Assembly: GCA_023396115.1 (NCBI GenBank)
Contig: JAEWXC010000080.1
Coordinates: 1-62,170 of the forward strand
Length of the DNA: 62,170 bases
Direction: 5' to 3'
Source of the DNA: Actinomycetes bacterium
Lineage (GTDB): Bacteria > Actinomycetota > Actinomycetes > Propionibacteriales > Nocardioidaceae
Part shown: one piece after another, positions 54,621 through 62,170 of the stretch
How the letters are laid out: the number at the start of each line of letters is the position of its first letter
Position numbering within the stretch: the stretch's first letter is position 1
Program-made: the position numbers and the translations under genes
The notes under the pieces: generated by a model
The model's database searches: none
Seen by the model: the letters and a program-made list of their open reading frames with translations, nothing else
Told to the model about the DNA's origin: nothing

Positions 54621-55957
54621 GCCCCGGCCCACTTCCGGGCCGCAGCGATCAGGTCGCGCTCGCTGGTGCCGAACTCCTTCGCGGCGTCGGCCCGGTCCTG
54701 GTGGCGGTAGTACGCGGCGGCCAGGGCGTGCGCGGCCTCGGCCCCGCGGGTCTCCTCGAGGTAGGCGTACACGGCACCGGCGCACAGGTAGTTGGCGGAC
54801 TCCACCGCCGGCGGCACGTCGTGGAACTCGGCGTAGCCCAGCGGGGCGGTCCGGGCGAACGTGGCGAACCCGCTGCGGATCAGACCCGACCACCTCGCCA
54901 TCAGCGCTGCCCCGCCACCCTCGGCCCACTTCGCGTAGCCCTCGGTGGCCCAGGGCACGTGGCCGCTGCGGTCCTGCCACTGGCAGGCCAGCACGTGCAC
55001 GGCCTCGTGGCAGGCCACGTCGACGAAGTCGCGGCGGGCCAGCGACGAGCGGTGCATCCCGACCCGGCCGGTGGCCAGCGGCAGGTCCGCGTCGTCGGCA
55101 CGCTTGCGCTGCCCGGTCGCCAGGGTCGCCGGGTCGAGGAACGGGTGGTAGTAGGCGTGGGCATCGGCCTCCCCCACCGCCACCCCGCCGTAGAGCTGGC
55201 CGTCGATCTCGGGCCAGGTGAGCGCGTACAGGACCTTCTCCACGCCCCGGGGGTTGGGGATCCGGTCGAACGCGCGACGGGCGCCCTCCTCGATCTCGTC
55301 GGCCCGGGACCTGGCGACGGCCGCGTCACCGAGACCGAAGACGATCCGGGCGTGCTCGGTCTCGATGGCGTCCACCTCGGCGACGTCCCAGATGGAGGGG
55401 GCGAAGTCGGCATTGGACCCGCCCAGGTGCATCAGCTCCAGCGGGGCCTCAGGTGAGCTCATCCGGAAGTCCGCGTCGAAGGTCTCCACCACCTCGCGGG
55501 CGTCGCACCCCTGCACGGTGTGGGCGAAGACCAGCTCACCGGAGTACTTGACCAGTCCGCCGGCGGCGTTGCGCGTCCGGTCGGTCGGCACCCCGACGTA
55601 CCAGCGGGAGTCGACGAACCCGAGCCGCTCGAAGTTCCGCAGCCGCCGCTCCCAGAAGGTCCGGATCTTCTTGCGGTCCCACCGGGGCCGCTGGATCAGG
55701 TCCATCAGCTGCTGCACGTCGGCCGAGCTGGTGGCCTCGGTGAGCTGGGCCGACAGGGCCGAGGTCTGCTCGGGCAGCACCACGGTGCCGGTGCGCTGCT
55801 TGACGATGTTGGGGCCGGTGGCCGTGGCGGTGGCGGTGGGTGTCGAGGGACCGGCCTCGGGGCCGGCCTTGCCGTCGGCGCAGCCGGTGAGCAGGACCGC
55901 TCCCGACCCGAGCAGCACTGAGCGTCGACTGACCTGCACCCCGAACCCCTGTTCCAC
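54617..55957 (-). CDS. Tat-exported zincin-like lipoprotein (peptidase MA-type), 446 aa
   Basis: A twin-arginine signal (SRRSVLLGSGAVLLTGC) with a lipobox sends the folded protein to the outer membrane face. The zinc motif HEAVH (about 313-317, VACHEAVHVLACQ) and a downstream Glu in ATEGYAKWAEGG form the gluzincin arrangement; the rest is helical or beta and unassigned. The GTG at 55957 is the longest start; a GTG six codons later, with AGGGG upstream, is equally possible. It is coupled to the beta-propeller gene, so the pair may act together outside the cell. Substrate unknown. Confidence 0.8.
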   Translation of the reverse strand: MEQGFGVQVSRRSVLLGSGAVLLTGCADGKAGPEAGPSTPTATATATGPNIVKQRTGTVVLPEQTSALSAQLTEATSSADVQQLMDLIQRPRWDRKKIRTFWERRLRNFERLGFVDSRWYVGVPTDRTRNAAGGLVKYSGELVFAHTVQGCDAREVVETFDADFRMSSPEAPLELMHLGGSNADFAPSIWDVAEVDAIETEHARIVFGLGDAAVARSRADEIEEGARRAFDRIPNPRGVEKVLYALTWPEIDGQLYGGVAVGEADAHAYYHPFLDPATLATGQRKRADDADLPLATGRVGMHRSSLARRDFVDVACHEAVHVLACQWQDRSGHVPWATEGYAKWAEGGGAALMARWSGLIRSGFATFARTAPLGYAEFHDVPPAVESANYLCAGAVYAYLEETRGAEAAHALAAAYYRHQDRADAAKEFGTSERDLIAAARKWAGA

Positions 55958-56040
55958 CCGCGCACGCGGGCACCGCTGCCGCGGCCCACGCCGCGGTCGC
56001 AGGCAGGGTGCCCCACCGGGGGCGGCCTCAACCCCGCAGG

Positions 56041-56805
56041 TCAGCGCTTCTTCGAGCGGATCTCCACGGCGCCACCGCGACCGTCGGGCGAGGTGCGACG
56101 CACCTCGAAGAGCCCGATCGCCTCGACCAGCCCGACGAGCTTGGCGTAGCCCCAGTTGCGCGAGTCGAAGTCCGGGGACCGCTTCGCGACGGTCGAGCCG
56201 ACCGCCCCCAGGTTGGCCCAGCCCTCGTCGTCGGAGGCCGAGGCGACCGCGTCACGCAGCAGCTTGACCAGGCCGGCGTCGCCACGCAGCTGCTTGCTGC
56301 TGGCCCGGGCCACCGGGGCGGTGTCCTCGGTGGTCTGCTCGGAGGGGGTGTCGTCGTCGGCGGTCTCGAGGGCGAGCACGTCGACGTAGATGAACCGGTC
56401 GACTGCGGTGCGGAACGCCTCGGGCGTCTTGCGCTCCCCCACCCCGTAGACCGTCATCCCGGACTCGCGCAGCCGGGTCGCGAGCCGGGTGAAGTCGGAG
56501 TCGGAGGAGACCAGCACGAACCCGTCGAGCCGGTCGGTGTAGAGCAGGTCCATCGCGTCGATGATCAGCGCCGAGTCGGTGGCGTTCTTGCCGGTCGTGT
56601 ACGCGAACTGCTGCATCGGCTGCAGCGCGTGCCGGTTGGCGGCGGCCTTCCAGCGGCGAAGCTGGTCGGTGGTCCAGTCCCCGTAGATCCGCTTGACCGT
56701 GGCCCGGCCCAGGGTGGCGATCTCGGCCATCAGCGCGTCGCTGCGGGCGGCCTGGGCGTTGTCGGCGTCGATGAGGACCGCGAGGCGGGCGTCCGAGGTG
56801 GGCAT
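56041..56805 (-). CDS. NYN-domain protein with OST-HTH/LOTUS domain, 254 aa
   Basis: The N-terminal NYN (PIN-like) nuclease domain shows clustered acidic residues: D13 and D15 in LIDADN, DSALIIDAMDLLY, and SSDSDFTRLA near 100. The C-terminal part (about 175-250: LRGDAGLVKLLRDAV, GWANLGAVGSTVAKRSPDFD, GLFEVRR) matches OST-HTH/LOTUS, a putative RNA-binding module. The combination suggests an RNase or RNA-processing role in the cytoplasm. A TAGGGT box six bases before the ATG suggests a leaderless transcript. Confidence 0.9.
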   Translation of the reverse strand: MPTSDARLAVLIDADNAQAARSDALMAEIATLGRATVKRIYGDWTTDQLRRWKAAANRHALQPMQQFAYTTGKNATDSALIIDAMDLLYTDRLDGFVLVSSDSDFTRLATRLRESGMTVYGVGERKTPEAFRTAVDRFIYVDVLALETADDDTPSEQTTEDTAPVARASSKQLRGDAGLVKLLRDAVASASDDEGWANLGAVGSTVAKRSPDFDSRNWGYAKLVGLVEAIGLFEVRRTSPDGRGGAVEIRSKKR

Positions 56806-56811
56806 GCGCCC

Positions 56812-56817
56812 ACCCTA
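56812..56817 (-). promoter_or_regulatory. -10 box of the NYN gene (leaderless)
   Basis: TAGGGT on the minus strand, six bases (GGGCGC) before the ATG at 56805. Confidence 0.5.
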
Positions 56818-56874
56818 GGGGCCACCCGGCGACACGGGGTGGGCGCGGGGTGGGCGCCGGGTGGGCGCGGGGTG

Positions 56875-57483
56875 TCAGTCCAGCCGGCTGCGGACGGTGT
56901 CCCGCAGTGCCTGCTCAGGGTCGGTGCCGGCCTCCCGGGCCTCGGCGACCAGGGCGAGCAGGCGCTCCCCGATGCTCCCGTCCGACCCGGTCGTGATCGG
57001 GGTGCCGGCCCGCTCGGCCCGGTCCAGGAGTTTGTCGGCCAGCAGCAGCGCCGGGAGGGTCGGCGGGATGCCGTCGTCCAGCGCGGTGCGCTGCTTCTCG
57101 GCGGCCTTGATCTGCTCCCACTGCTCGGTGACGGTCGCCGCGTCGGGCGACTCCCCGGCCGGGGCGAACACGTGCGGGTTGCGGCGCACCATCTTGGCGG
57201 TCACGTCGGCGGCCACGTCGTCGAGGGTGAAGCGGCCCTCCTCCTCGGCGATCACGGCGTGGAAGACCACCTGCAGCAGCAGGTCGCCGAGCTCCTCGCG
57301 GAGCAGGTCGGAGTCGCCGGTGTCGAGCGCTTCGAGGACCTCGTGGGTCTCCTCGAGCAGGTAGCGGGCCAGGGTGCGGTGGGTCTGGGACCGCTTCCAG
57401 TCACACTCGGCCCGCAACCGGCGCATCACGTCGACGAACTCCCCGACCGGGTCGGGGTGTCCGGGCTCGCTCACCGCGCTCAC
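56875..57483 (-). CDS. mazG: MazG-type nucleoside triphosphate pyrophosphohydrolase, 202 aa
   Basis: Hydrolyses non-canonical or damaged NTPs to NMP and pyrophosphate. The metal-binding helices are visible: EETHEVLEAL, then REELGDLLLQVVFHAVIAEEE (ExxE...ExxD pattern). NPHVFAP and the Trp-containing EQWEQIKAAEK follow, as in MazG proteins. It is the single-domain actinobacterial form. The GTG at 57483 overlaps the stop codon of the upstream lipoprotein gene (GTGA); a GTG three codons later is an alternative. The mfd-lipoprotein-mazG order is conserved in actinobacteria. Confidence 0.93.
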   Translation of the reverse strand: MSAVSEPGHPDPVGEFVDVMRRLRAECDWKRSQTHRTLARYLLEETHEVLEALDTGDSDLLREELGDLLLQVVFHAVIAEEEGRFTLDDVAADVTAKMVRRNPHVFAPAGESPDAATVTEQWEQIKAAEKQRTALDDGIPPTLPALLLADKLLDRAERAGTPITTGSDGSIGERLLALVAEAREAGTDPEQALRDTVRSRLD

Positions 57484-58163
57484 CCGCAGCGCTGGTTCTC
57501 CGGCAGGCTGCCGACGTACTCGGCGGCGGGCTCGTCGGCCGACGCCGCCCGGGCCAGGTCGCTGACCGGGAAGGAGGCCGTGGAGTCGCTGAAGGCGATC
57601 TGCCCGTCGCGCAGCTCGACCCCCAGGCGCGGGTCGAACTCGACGTCCTGCTCGGCCAGCCACGCGGTCATCAGATCGGCGCCCTTGGCGGTCGCCGCGT
57701 CGTCGGTGCCGCCCTCGCCCGGTGCACCCTCGGCGACCAGCGCAGTCCGGCCGGCCAGGTCACGCACGGCGTACAGCTTCTGCTGGGCCAGCAGGTTCTC
57801 CTGGGTGGCCTCGTCGACGTCACCCACCAGACCCTGGATCTCGGTCCGGGCCGGGCCCAGGGTCCGGGCCAGGGCCTGCTGGTCGAGGTCCTGCTCCTCG
57901 GCGAACGCGTCGGCCAGCCGGGAGAACGCCAGACCGATCGCGACCTGCGACTTCTGCGACGCCCCGGTCACGGTGTTGCCCTGCAACCACAGCGCGGCGA
58001 CCTTCTTCGAGCACATCGTCTCGACGACCTGCTCGACCTGCGACATCGGGATCGAGTCCCCGTCGAGTCGCACCGCGACACCGGGGGCGCCGGCGCCGCA
58101 GCCGCTGAGCAGCAGGGTCCCCGTCGCGGCGAGGGCGAGCAGGGTGGTGCGCGGCTGGAACAC
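57480..58163 (-). CDS. SurA-N-like lipoprotein, 227 aa
   Basis: The signal peptide ends in the lipobox LLLSGC (Cys near 22). The mature protein begins with the SurA/foldase-type N-terminal pattern (VAVRLDGDSIPMSQVEQVVET) and continues as an Ala/Gln-rich helical domain; there is no parvulin isomerase domain. Family members are thought to be chaperone-like. The GTG has GAGGAG five bases upstream. The mazG start overlaps its end (GTGA), and mfd lies upstream on the same strand with 132 bp between. Confidence 0.82.
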   Translation of the reverse strand: MFQPRTTLLALAATGTLLLSGCGAGAPGVAVRLDGDSIPMSQVEQVVETMCSKKVAALWLQGNTVTGASQKSQVAIGLAFSRLADAFAEEQDLDQQALARTLGPARTEIQGLVGDVDEATQENLLAQQKLYAVRDLAGRTALVAEGAPGEGGTDDAATAKGADLMTAWLAEQDVEFDPRLGVELRDGQIAFSDSTASFPVSDLARAASADEPAAEYVGSLPENQRCG

Positions 58164-58295
58164 GTCGTCTCCTCAGGGCGTGCAGAACTCGTGCGGTCGG
58201 GTCGACGGCGGCGCGACCCGGCCCCATTCAAGCAGGCCCGGTCCGGGCGGGGTGACGCGGATCACGTCACGGGCCCGCCCGGGGTCCGCGGAGGC

Positions 58296-61200
58296 TCAGC
58301 CGGCCGCGGGCGCCGTGGCCCCCTCGGGGTCCAGGACCTGGTCGATCACCCCGTGCGCCCACTGCAGCAGCGCGATGCCGCTCATCGGCTTCTCCCCGAT
58401 CCGCTGCACCTCGGGCCGGGGCACCAGGACCGCCTCGACCTGCTCCTTGACGATCGACTTCGGGTAGAGCCGGTTGAGCCGTGCCCGCATCGAGTCGGGC
58501 AGGGTGACCGGCGCGAACCGGACGTTCTTGCCGACCAGGCTGACCTCGGTGATCCCGGCACGCCGGCAGCGGGCCCGGAACCGGGCGACCAGCAGCAGCG
58601 AGGCCACCACCCCCGGCGGGTTGCCGTACCGGTCGAGCAGCTCGTCGCGGATCTGGTCGACGTCGGAGTCCTCGCGGACCTCGCTGAGCCGCTTGTAGAC
58701 CTCCAGCCGGAGCCGCTCGGAGCCGATGTACTCCGGCGGCAGGTGGGCGTCGACGGGCAGCTCGATGCGGACCTCGGAGAGCTCGGGGTTCCCGTCGCCC
58801 TTGAAGTCGGCCACCGCCTCCCCGACCAGCCGGACGTACAGGTCGAAGCCGACGTCGGCGATGTGGCCGGACTGCTCGCCGCCGAGCAGGTTGCCGGCGC
58901 CGCGGATCTCCAGGTCCTTCATCGCGATCGCCATGCCGCCGCCCAGGTCGGAGTGCTGGGCCAGGGTGGCCAGCCGCTCGTGCGCGGTCTCGGTGAGCGG
59001 CTTCTCGGCCGGGTAGAGGAAGTAGGCGTAGGCCCGCTCGCGGGAGCGACCCACCCGCCCGCGCAGCTGGTGCAGCTGGCTCAGGCCCAGGGTGTCGGCG
59101 CGCTCGATGATCATGGTGTTGGCGTTGGAGACGTCCAGCCCGGACTCGACCAGGGTGGTGCAGACCAGCACGTCGAAGCGCTTCTCCCAGAAGTCCAGCA
59201 TCACCTGCTCGAGCTGCTTCTCGTTCATCTGCCCGTGCGCGGTGGCGACCCGGGCCTCGGGGACCAGGTCGCGCAGCCGGGCGGCGGCCTTCTCGATCGA
59301 CTGCACCCGGTTGTGGATGTAGAAGACCTGGCCGTCGCGGAGCAGCTCGCGACGCATCGCCGCGATCACCTGCCGGTCCTCGTAGGCCCCGACGTAGGTG
59401 AGTACCGGGTGCCTTTCCTCGGGCGGGGTGGTGATGGTGGACATCTCCCGGATGCCGGTGACCGCCATCTCCAGTGTCCGCGGGATCGGGGTGGCGGACA
59501 TCGACAGCACGTCGACGCTGGTGCGCAGCTGCTTCATCCGCTCCTTGTGCTCGACGCCGAAGCGCTGCTCCTCGTCGACGATGATCAGACCCAGGTCCTT
59601 GAATCGGATGTCGGGGTTGAACAGCCGGTGGGTGCCGATCACGATGTCCACCGAACCGTCGGCCAGGCCGGCGATGATCTCGGCGGCCTCCTTGTCGGTC
59701 TGGAAGCGGCTCAGCGGCTTCAGCACCACCGGGAACCCGCTCATCCGCTCCGCGAACGTCGAGAAGTGCTGGGTGACCAGCAGCGTGGTGGGTACCAGCA
59801 CCGCCACCTGCTTGCCGTCCTGGACGGCCTTGAACGCCGCCCGCACCGCGATCTCGGTCTTGCCGTAGCCGACGTCACCGCAGACCAACCGGTCCATCGG
59901 GACCACGTTCATCATGTCGCCCTTGACCTCGTCGACCGTGCTGAGCTGGTCGGGGGTCTCGGTGAAGGGGAAGGCATCCTCCAGCTCGCGCTGCCACGGG
60001 GTGTCCGGGCCGAAGGCGTGGCCGCGGGAGGCCTGGCGGGCCGCGTAGAGCTTGATCAGCCCCGCGGCGATCTCCTTGACCGCCTTCTTGGCCTTGGCCT
60101 TGCGCTTGGTCCAGTCGCCACCGCCGAGCCGGTCCAGGCTGGGCGACTCCCCGCCGACGTAGCGGGTGACCTGGTCGAGGGAATCAGCGGGCACGAAGAG
60201 CCGGTCGGCGGGTCCGCCGCGCTTGGACGCCCCGTACTCCAGGACCAGGTACTCCCGGGTCGCGCCGCCCACCACGCGCTGCTTCATCTCCACGAACCGG
60301 CCCACCCCGTGCTGCTCGTGCACCACGAAGTCGCCGGCCTTGAGTTCCAGCGGGTCGATCTGCCGCTTGCGCCGGGCCGGCATCTTGCGCATGTCGCGGG
60401 TCGAGGAGGTCTGCCCGGTGAGGTCGTCGGAGGTCAGCAGCACCGTGCCCTGACCAGGCGCGACGAAGCCGTGCGCCAGTGCGGCCGTGGTCACGGTGAC
60501 CACCCCCTCCCCGGAGGCGCCGGGGGCGCCGTCGACGGCGAGCGCGGCGGGGATCTCGTTCTCGCCGAGCACCTCGACCAACCGCTGCGCCGGCCCGTGC
60601 CCGGGGTGGGTCAGCGTGACCCGTACTCCGGCACCGAGCCAGGCCCGCACGTGCTCCAGGGCCTGGGCGACGTCACCGCGGTAGGTCTCGGCCGGCTGCG
60701 CGGCCAGGGTCCGCACCGGGGCGCCCTCGGTGGAGGTGGCGGTGTCGATGCCGAAGGGCGAGTAGGTCCACCACGACGTCCCGCGGGCCAGGGTGTGCTC
60801 GCCCACCTCGGCCAGGGTCCGGTAGGAGGCGGCGCCCAGGTCGATCGGTGCGGTGCCGCCACCGGCCGCGGCCGCCCAGCTGGCACCCAGGAACTCCTCC
60901 GACGTCGCCACCAGGTCGGCGGCACGGGCCCGGGCCCGCTCGGGGTCCATCACCACCACGTGCGAGGAGGCCGGCAGCAGGTCGACGAGGAGTTCCATCT
61001 CCTCGACCAGCACCGGCGCCAGGGACTCCATGCCCTCCACCGCGATCCCGGCGGCGATCTTGTCGGTCAGCTCCAGCAGCATCGGGTGCGCCTCGCCGAG
61101 CTCCGCGGCCCGGGCCCGGACCTCGTCGGTGAGCAGCAGCTCGCGGCACGGCGGCGCCCACAGCCGACCGGTGGTCTCCAGCCCGCGCTGGTCGGCGACG

Positions 61201-61856
61201 GAGAACCAGCGGATCTCCTCCACCTCGTCGCCGAAGAACTCCACCCGCAGCGGGTGCTCCTCGGTGGGCGGGAAGACGTCGACGATGCCGCCGCGCACCG
61301 CGAACTCGCCGCGCTTCTCCACCAGGTCCACCCGGCTGTAGGCGGCCTCGGCCAGTGCGGTGACGACGTCGTCCATCGCCACCTCCGCCCCGGTAACCAG
61401 CTCGACGGGGACCAAGTCGGCCAGACCCTTGACCTGCGGCTGGAGCAGGGAGCGGATCGGGGCGACGACCACCTGCAGCGGCCCGTTGGAGACGTCGTCA
61501 CCGGGGTGCGCGAGGCGGCGCAGCACCGCCAACCGTCGTCCCACGGTGTCGCTGCGCGGGCTGAGCCGCTCGTGCGGGAGCGTCTCCCAGCTCGGGTAGA
61601 GCGCCACCGCGGCCGGGTCCAGCAGGTCCCCCAGCCCGGCGACCAGGTCCTCGGCCTCGCGGCTGGTGGCGGTCACGGCCAGCACGAACCGGCCCTGCTC
61701 GACCAGCCCGTGCACCAGGAAGGGGCGCAGCGACGGCGGCCCGCTGAGTTCCAGCGAGGGCGTCAGACCGGCCCGGGCGTCGGCCATCGACTCCCCCCAC
61801 GCCGGGTCGGCGGCGAGGTCGTCGGTCAGCCGGGTCAGCACCGGGTTCTTGCTCAC
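58296..61856 (-). CDS. mfd: Transcription-repair coupling factor, 1186 aa
   Basis: Removes stalled RNA polymerase at lesions and recruits UvrA. The N-terminal UvrB-like module (YPSWETLPHERLSPRSDTVG) is followed by the RNAP-interaction region (KAGDFVVHEQHGVGRFVEM) and the RecG-like motor: Walker A CGDVGYGKTEIA (about residue 660), DEEQRFGVEHKE (about 760), SATPIPRTLEMA, and the ATTLVESGLD-type CTTLVESGLDVSNANTM. The TRCF C-terminal domain follows. Length is typical. The GTG at 61856 has GAGGTGG just upstream; the longer frame adds sequence without homology. Confidence 0.97.
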   Translation of the reverse strand: MSKNPVLTRLTDDLAADPAWGESMADARAGLTPSLELSGPPSLRPFLVHGLVEQGRFVLAVTATSREAEDLVAGLGDLLDPAAVALYPSWETLPHERLSPRSDTVGRRLAVLRRLAHPGDDVSNGPLQVVVAPIRSLLQPQVKGLADLVPVELVTGAEVAMDDVVTALAEAAYSRVDLVEKRGEFAVRGGIVDVFPPTEEHPLRVEFFGDEVEEIRWFSVADQRGLETTGRLWAPPCRELLLTDEVRARAAELGEAHPMLLELTDKIAAGIAVEGMESLAPVLVEEMELLVDLLPASSHVVVMDPERARARAADLVATSEEFLGASWAAAAGGGTAPIDLGAASYRTLAEVGEHTLARGTSWWTYSPFGIDTATSTEGAPVRTLAAQPAETYRGDVAQALEHVRAWLGAGVRVTLTHPGHGPAQRLVEVLGENEIPAALAVDGAPGASGEGVVTVTTAALAHGFVAPGQGTVLLTSDDLTGQTSSTRDMRKMPARRKRQIDPLELKAGDFVVHEQHGVGRFVEMKQRVVGGATREYLVLEYGASKRGGPADRLFVPADSLDQVTRYVGGESPSLDRLGGGDWTKRKAKAKKAVKEIAAGLIKLYAARQASRGHAFGPDTPWQRELEDAFPFTETPDQLSTVDEVKGDMMNVVPMDRLVCGDVGYGKTEIAVRAAFKAVQDGKQVAVLVPTTLLVTQHFSTFAERMSGFPVVLKPLSRFQTDKEAAEIIAGLADGSVDIVIGTHRLFNPDIRFKDLGLIIVDEEQRFGVEHKERMKQLRTSVDVLSMSATPIPRTLEMAVTGIREMSTITTPPEERHPVLTYVGAYEDRQVIAAMRRELLRDGQVFYIHNRVQSIEKAAARLRDLVPEARVATAHGQMNEKQLEQVMLDFWEKRFDVLVCTTLVESGLDVSNANTMIIERADTLGLSQLHQLRGRVGRSRERAYAYFLYPAEKPLTETAHERLATLAQHSDLGGGMAIAMKDLEIRGAGNLLGGEQSGHIADVGFDLYVRLVGEAVADFKGDGNPELSEVRIELPVDAHLPPEYIGSERLRLEVYKRLSEVREDSDVDQIRDELLDRYGNPPGVVASLLLVARFRARCRRAGITEVSLVGKNVRFAPVTLPDSMRARLNRLYPKSIVKEQVEAVLVPRPEVQRIGEKPMSGIALLQWAHGVIDQVLDPEGATAPAAG

Positions 61857-62039
61857 GTGTCCACCTCTGTCCGATCGCGTCGGTGGGTGCGGGTGGCTCC
61901 CCGCACACGACACCGGCCCCCGGTCCGGGGCGGACGGGGGGTGCGTGGCGAGTCTACGACCGGGAACCGACACCCCCCAGCCGGCGGCGGGGCCCCCGGG
62001 GGCTCTGGCGCGGCCGGTCCGCCCGCGACGGGGCGACGC

Positions 62040-62066
62040 TCAAGGAATCGTCAAGATCCCCTCAAG
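62040..62066 (+). promoter_or_regulatory. Three TCAAG direct repeats at 11-bp spacing
   Basis: TCAAG begins at 62040, 62051 and 62062. One helical turn between copies is the pattern bound by OmpR/PhoB-family response regulators. A TAGCGT -10 box follows at 62095-62100, so a promoter reading off the window end is likely. Confidence 0.5.
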
Positions 62067-62104
62067 TGGGGAACCCTCCCCCGCCTCGCGCTCCTAGCGT
62101 GTCC

Positions 62105-62170
62105 CGCAGGGCGCCCGCCCCCCCCGGCCCGCCCCCCCCCCCCCCCCCCGAGGCGGCGGGGCCCCCCCCC
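62105..62170. other. C/G homopolymer-rich terminal sequence
   Basis: A run of 18 C bases and other C/G-only tracts fill the last bases. It looks like low-quality sequence at a contig end and should not be annotated. Confidence 0.7.

Noticed and set aside
51570..54710. Long plus-strand frame over glpD and the propeller gene
   Set aside because: Antisense to the duplicated propeller protein, which has a clear signal peptide and repeats.

Overview
The window is about 62 kb of very GC-rich chromosome from an actinobacterium. Gene content and order point to the Propionibacteriales, most likely Nocardioides or a close relative: sucC-sucD, a PerM-like DUF6350 gene, purN-purH-folD, a DUF3017 gene, mdh and a monomeric NADP isocitrate dehydrogenase lie together; F420 enzymes, GTG starts and apparent leaderless promoters are common. 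The genus is an inference; no rRNA or tRNA gene was seen.

Layout. 1-4.6 kb: a fused double ABC exporter diverging from a methyltransferase. 4.6-20 kb: central metabolism (icd, aquaporin with a long Gln/Pro tail, lipoprotein, mdh, DUF3017, folD, purH, purN, DUF6350, a sigma-factor-like transmembrane fusion, sucD, sucC). 19.9-23.8 kb: M23 peptidase, pcrA and a small membrane protein. 23.9-28 kb: a divergent envelope-stress module, with a PspC-domain histidine kinase and response regulator facing a PspC-toastrack gene, a small membrane protein and a 64-residue PspC protein. 28-31.6 kb: a two-gene heterodimeric ABC exporter. 31.6-37.6 kb: F420:NADPH oxidoreductase, LLM oxidoreductase, acyl-CoA dehydrogenase, acyl-CoA ligase and a thioesterase-like protein. 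37.8-43.2 kb: guaA, a GMC oxidoreductase and succinate-semialdehyde dehydrogenase. 43.4-46.1 kb: a small membrane-protein gene whose 3' end is duplicated on the far side of a 2-kb islet carrying a low-GC secreted serine protease gene and a lipoprotein gene. 46.1-50 kb: aldehyde dehydrogenase, a CrtC/AttH-like protein and a phosphotransferase behind a KstR-like operator. 50-56 kb: glpD, then a translationally coupled pair of a duplicated beta-propeller lipoprotein and a Tat-type zincin lipoprotein. 56-62 kb: NYN/OST-HTH protein, mazG, SurA-like lipoprotein and mfd. The last ~60 bases are almost pure C/G and look like low-quality sequence.

How the genes fit together. Icd, SucCD and Mdh are three TCA-cycle steps. 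FolD makes the formyl donor used by PurN and PurH, and GuaA completes GMP synthesis. The F420 reductase, LLM oxidoreductase, acyl-CoA dehydrogenase and acyl-CoA ligase form a lipid or sterol-type catabolic neighbourhood, and the KstR-like site further on supports that reading. The most unusual items are the islet with its regenerated gene end, the complementary loss of one ATP site in two separate ABC exporters, two oppositely oriented 22-bp repeat clusters around the thioesterase-guaA region, and long hairpins at 10.1 and 39.4 kb.
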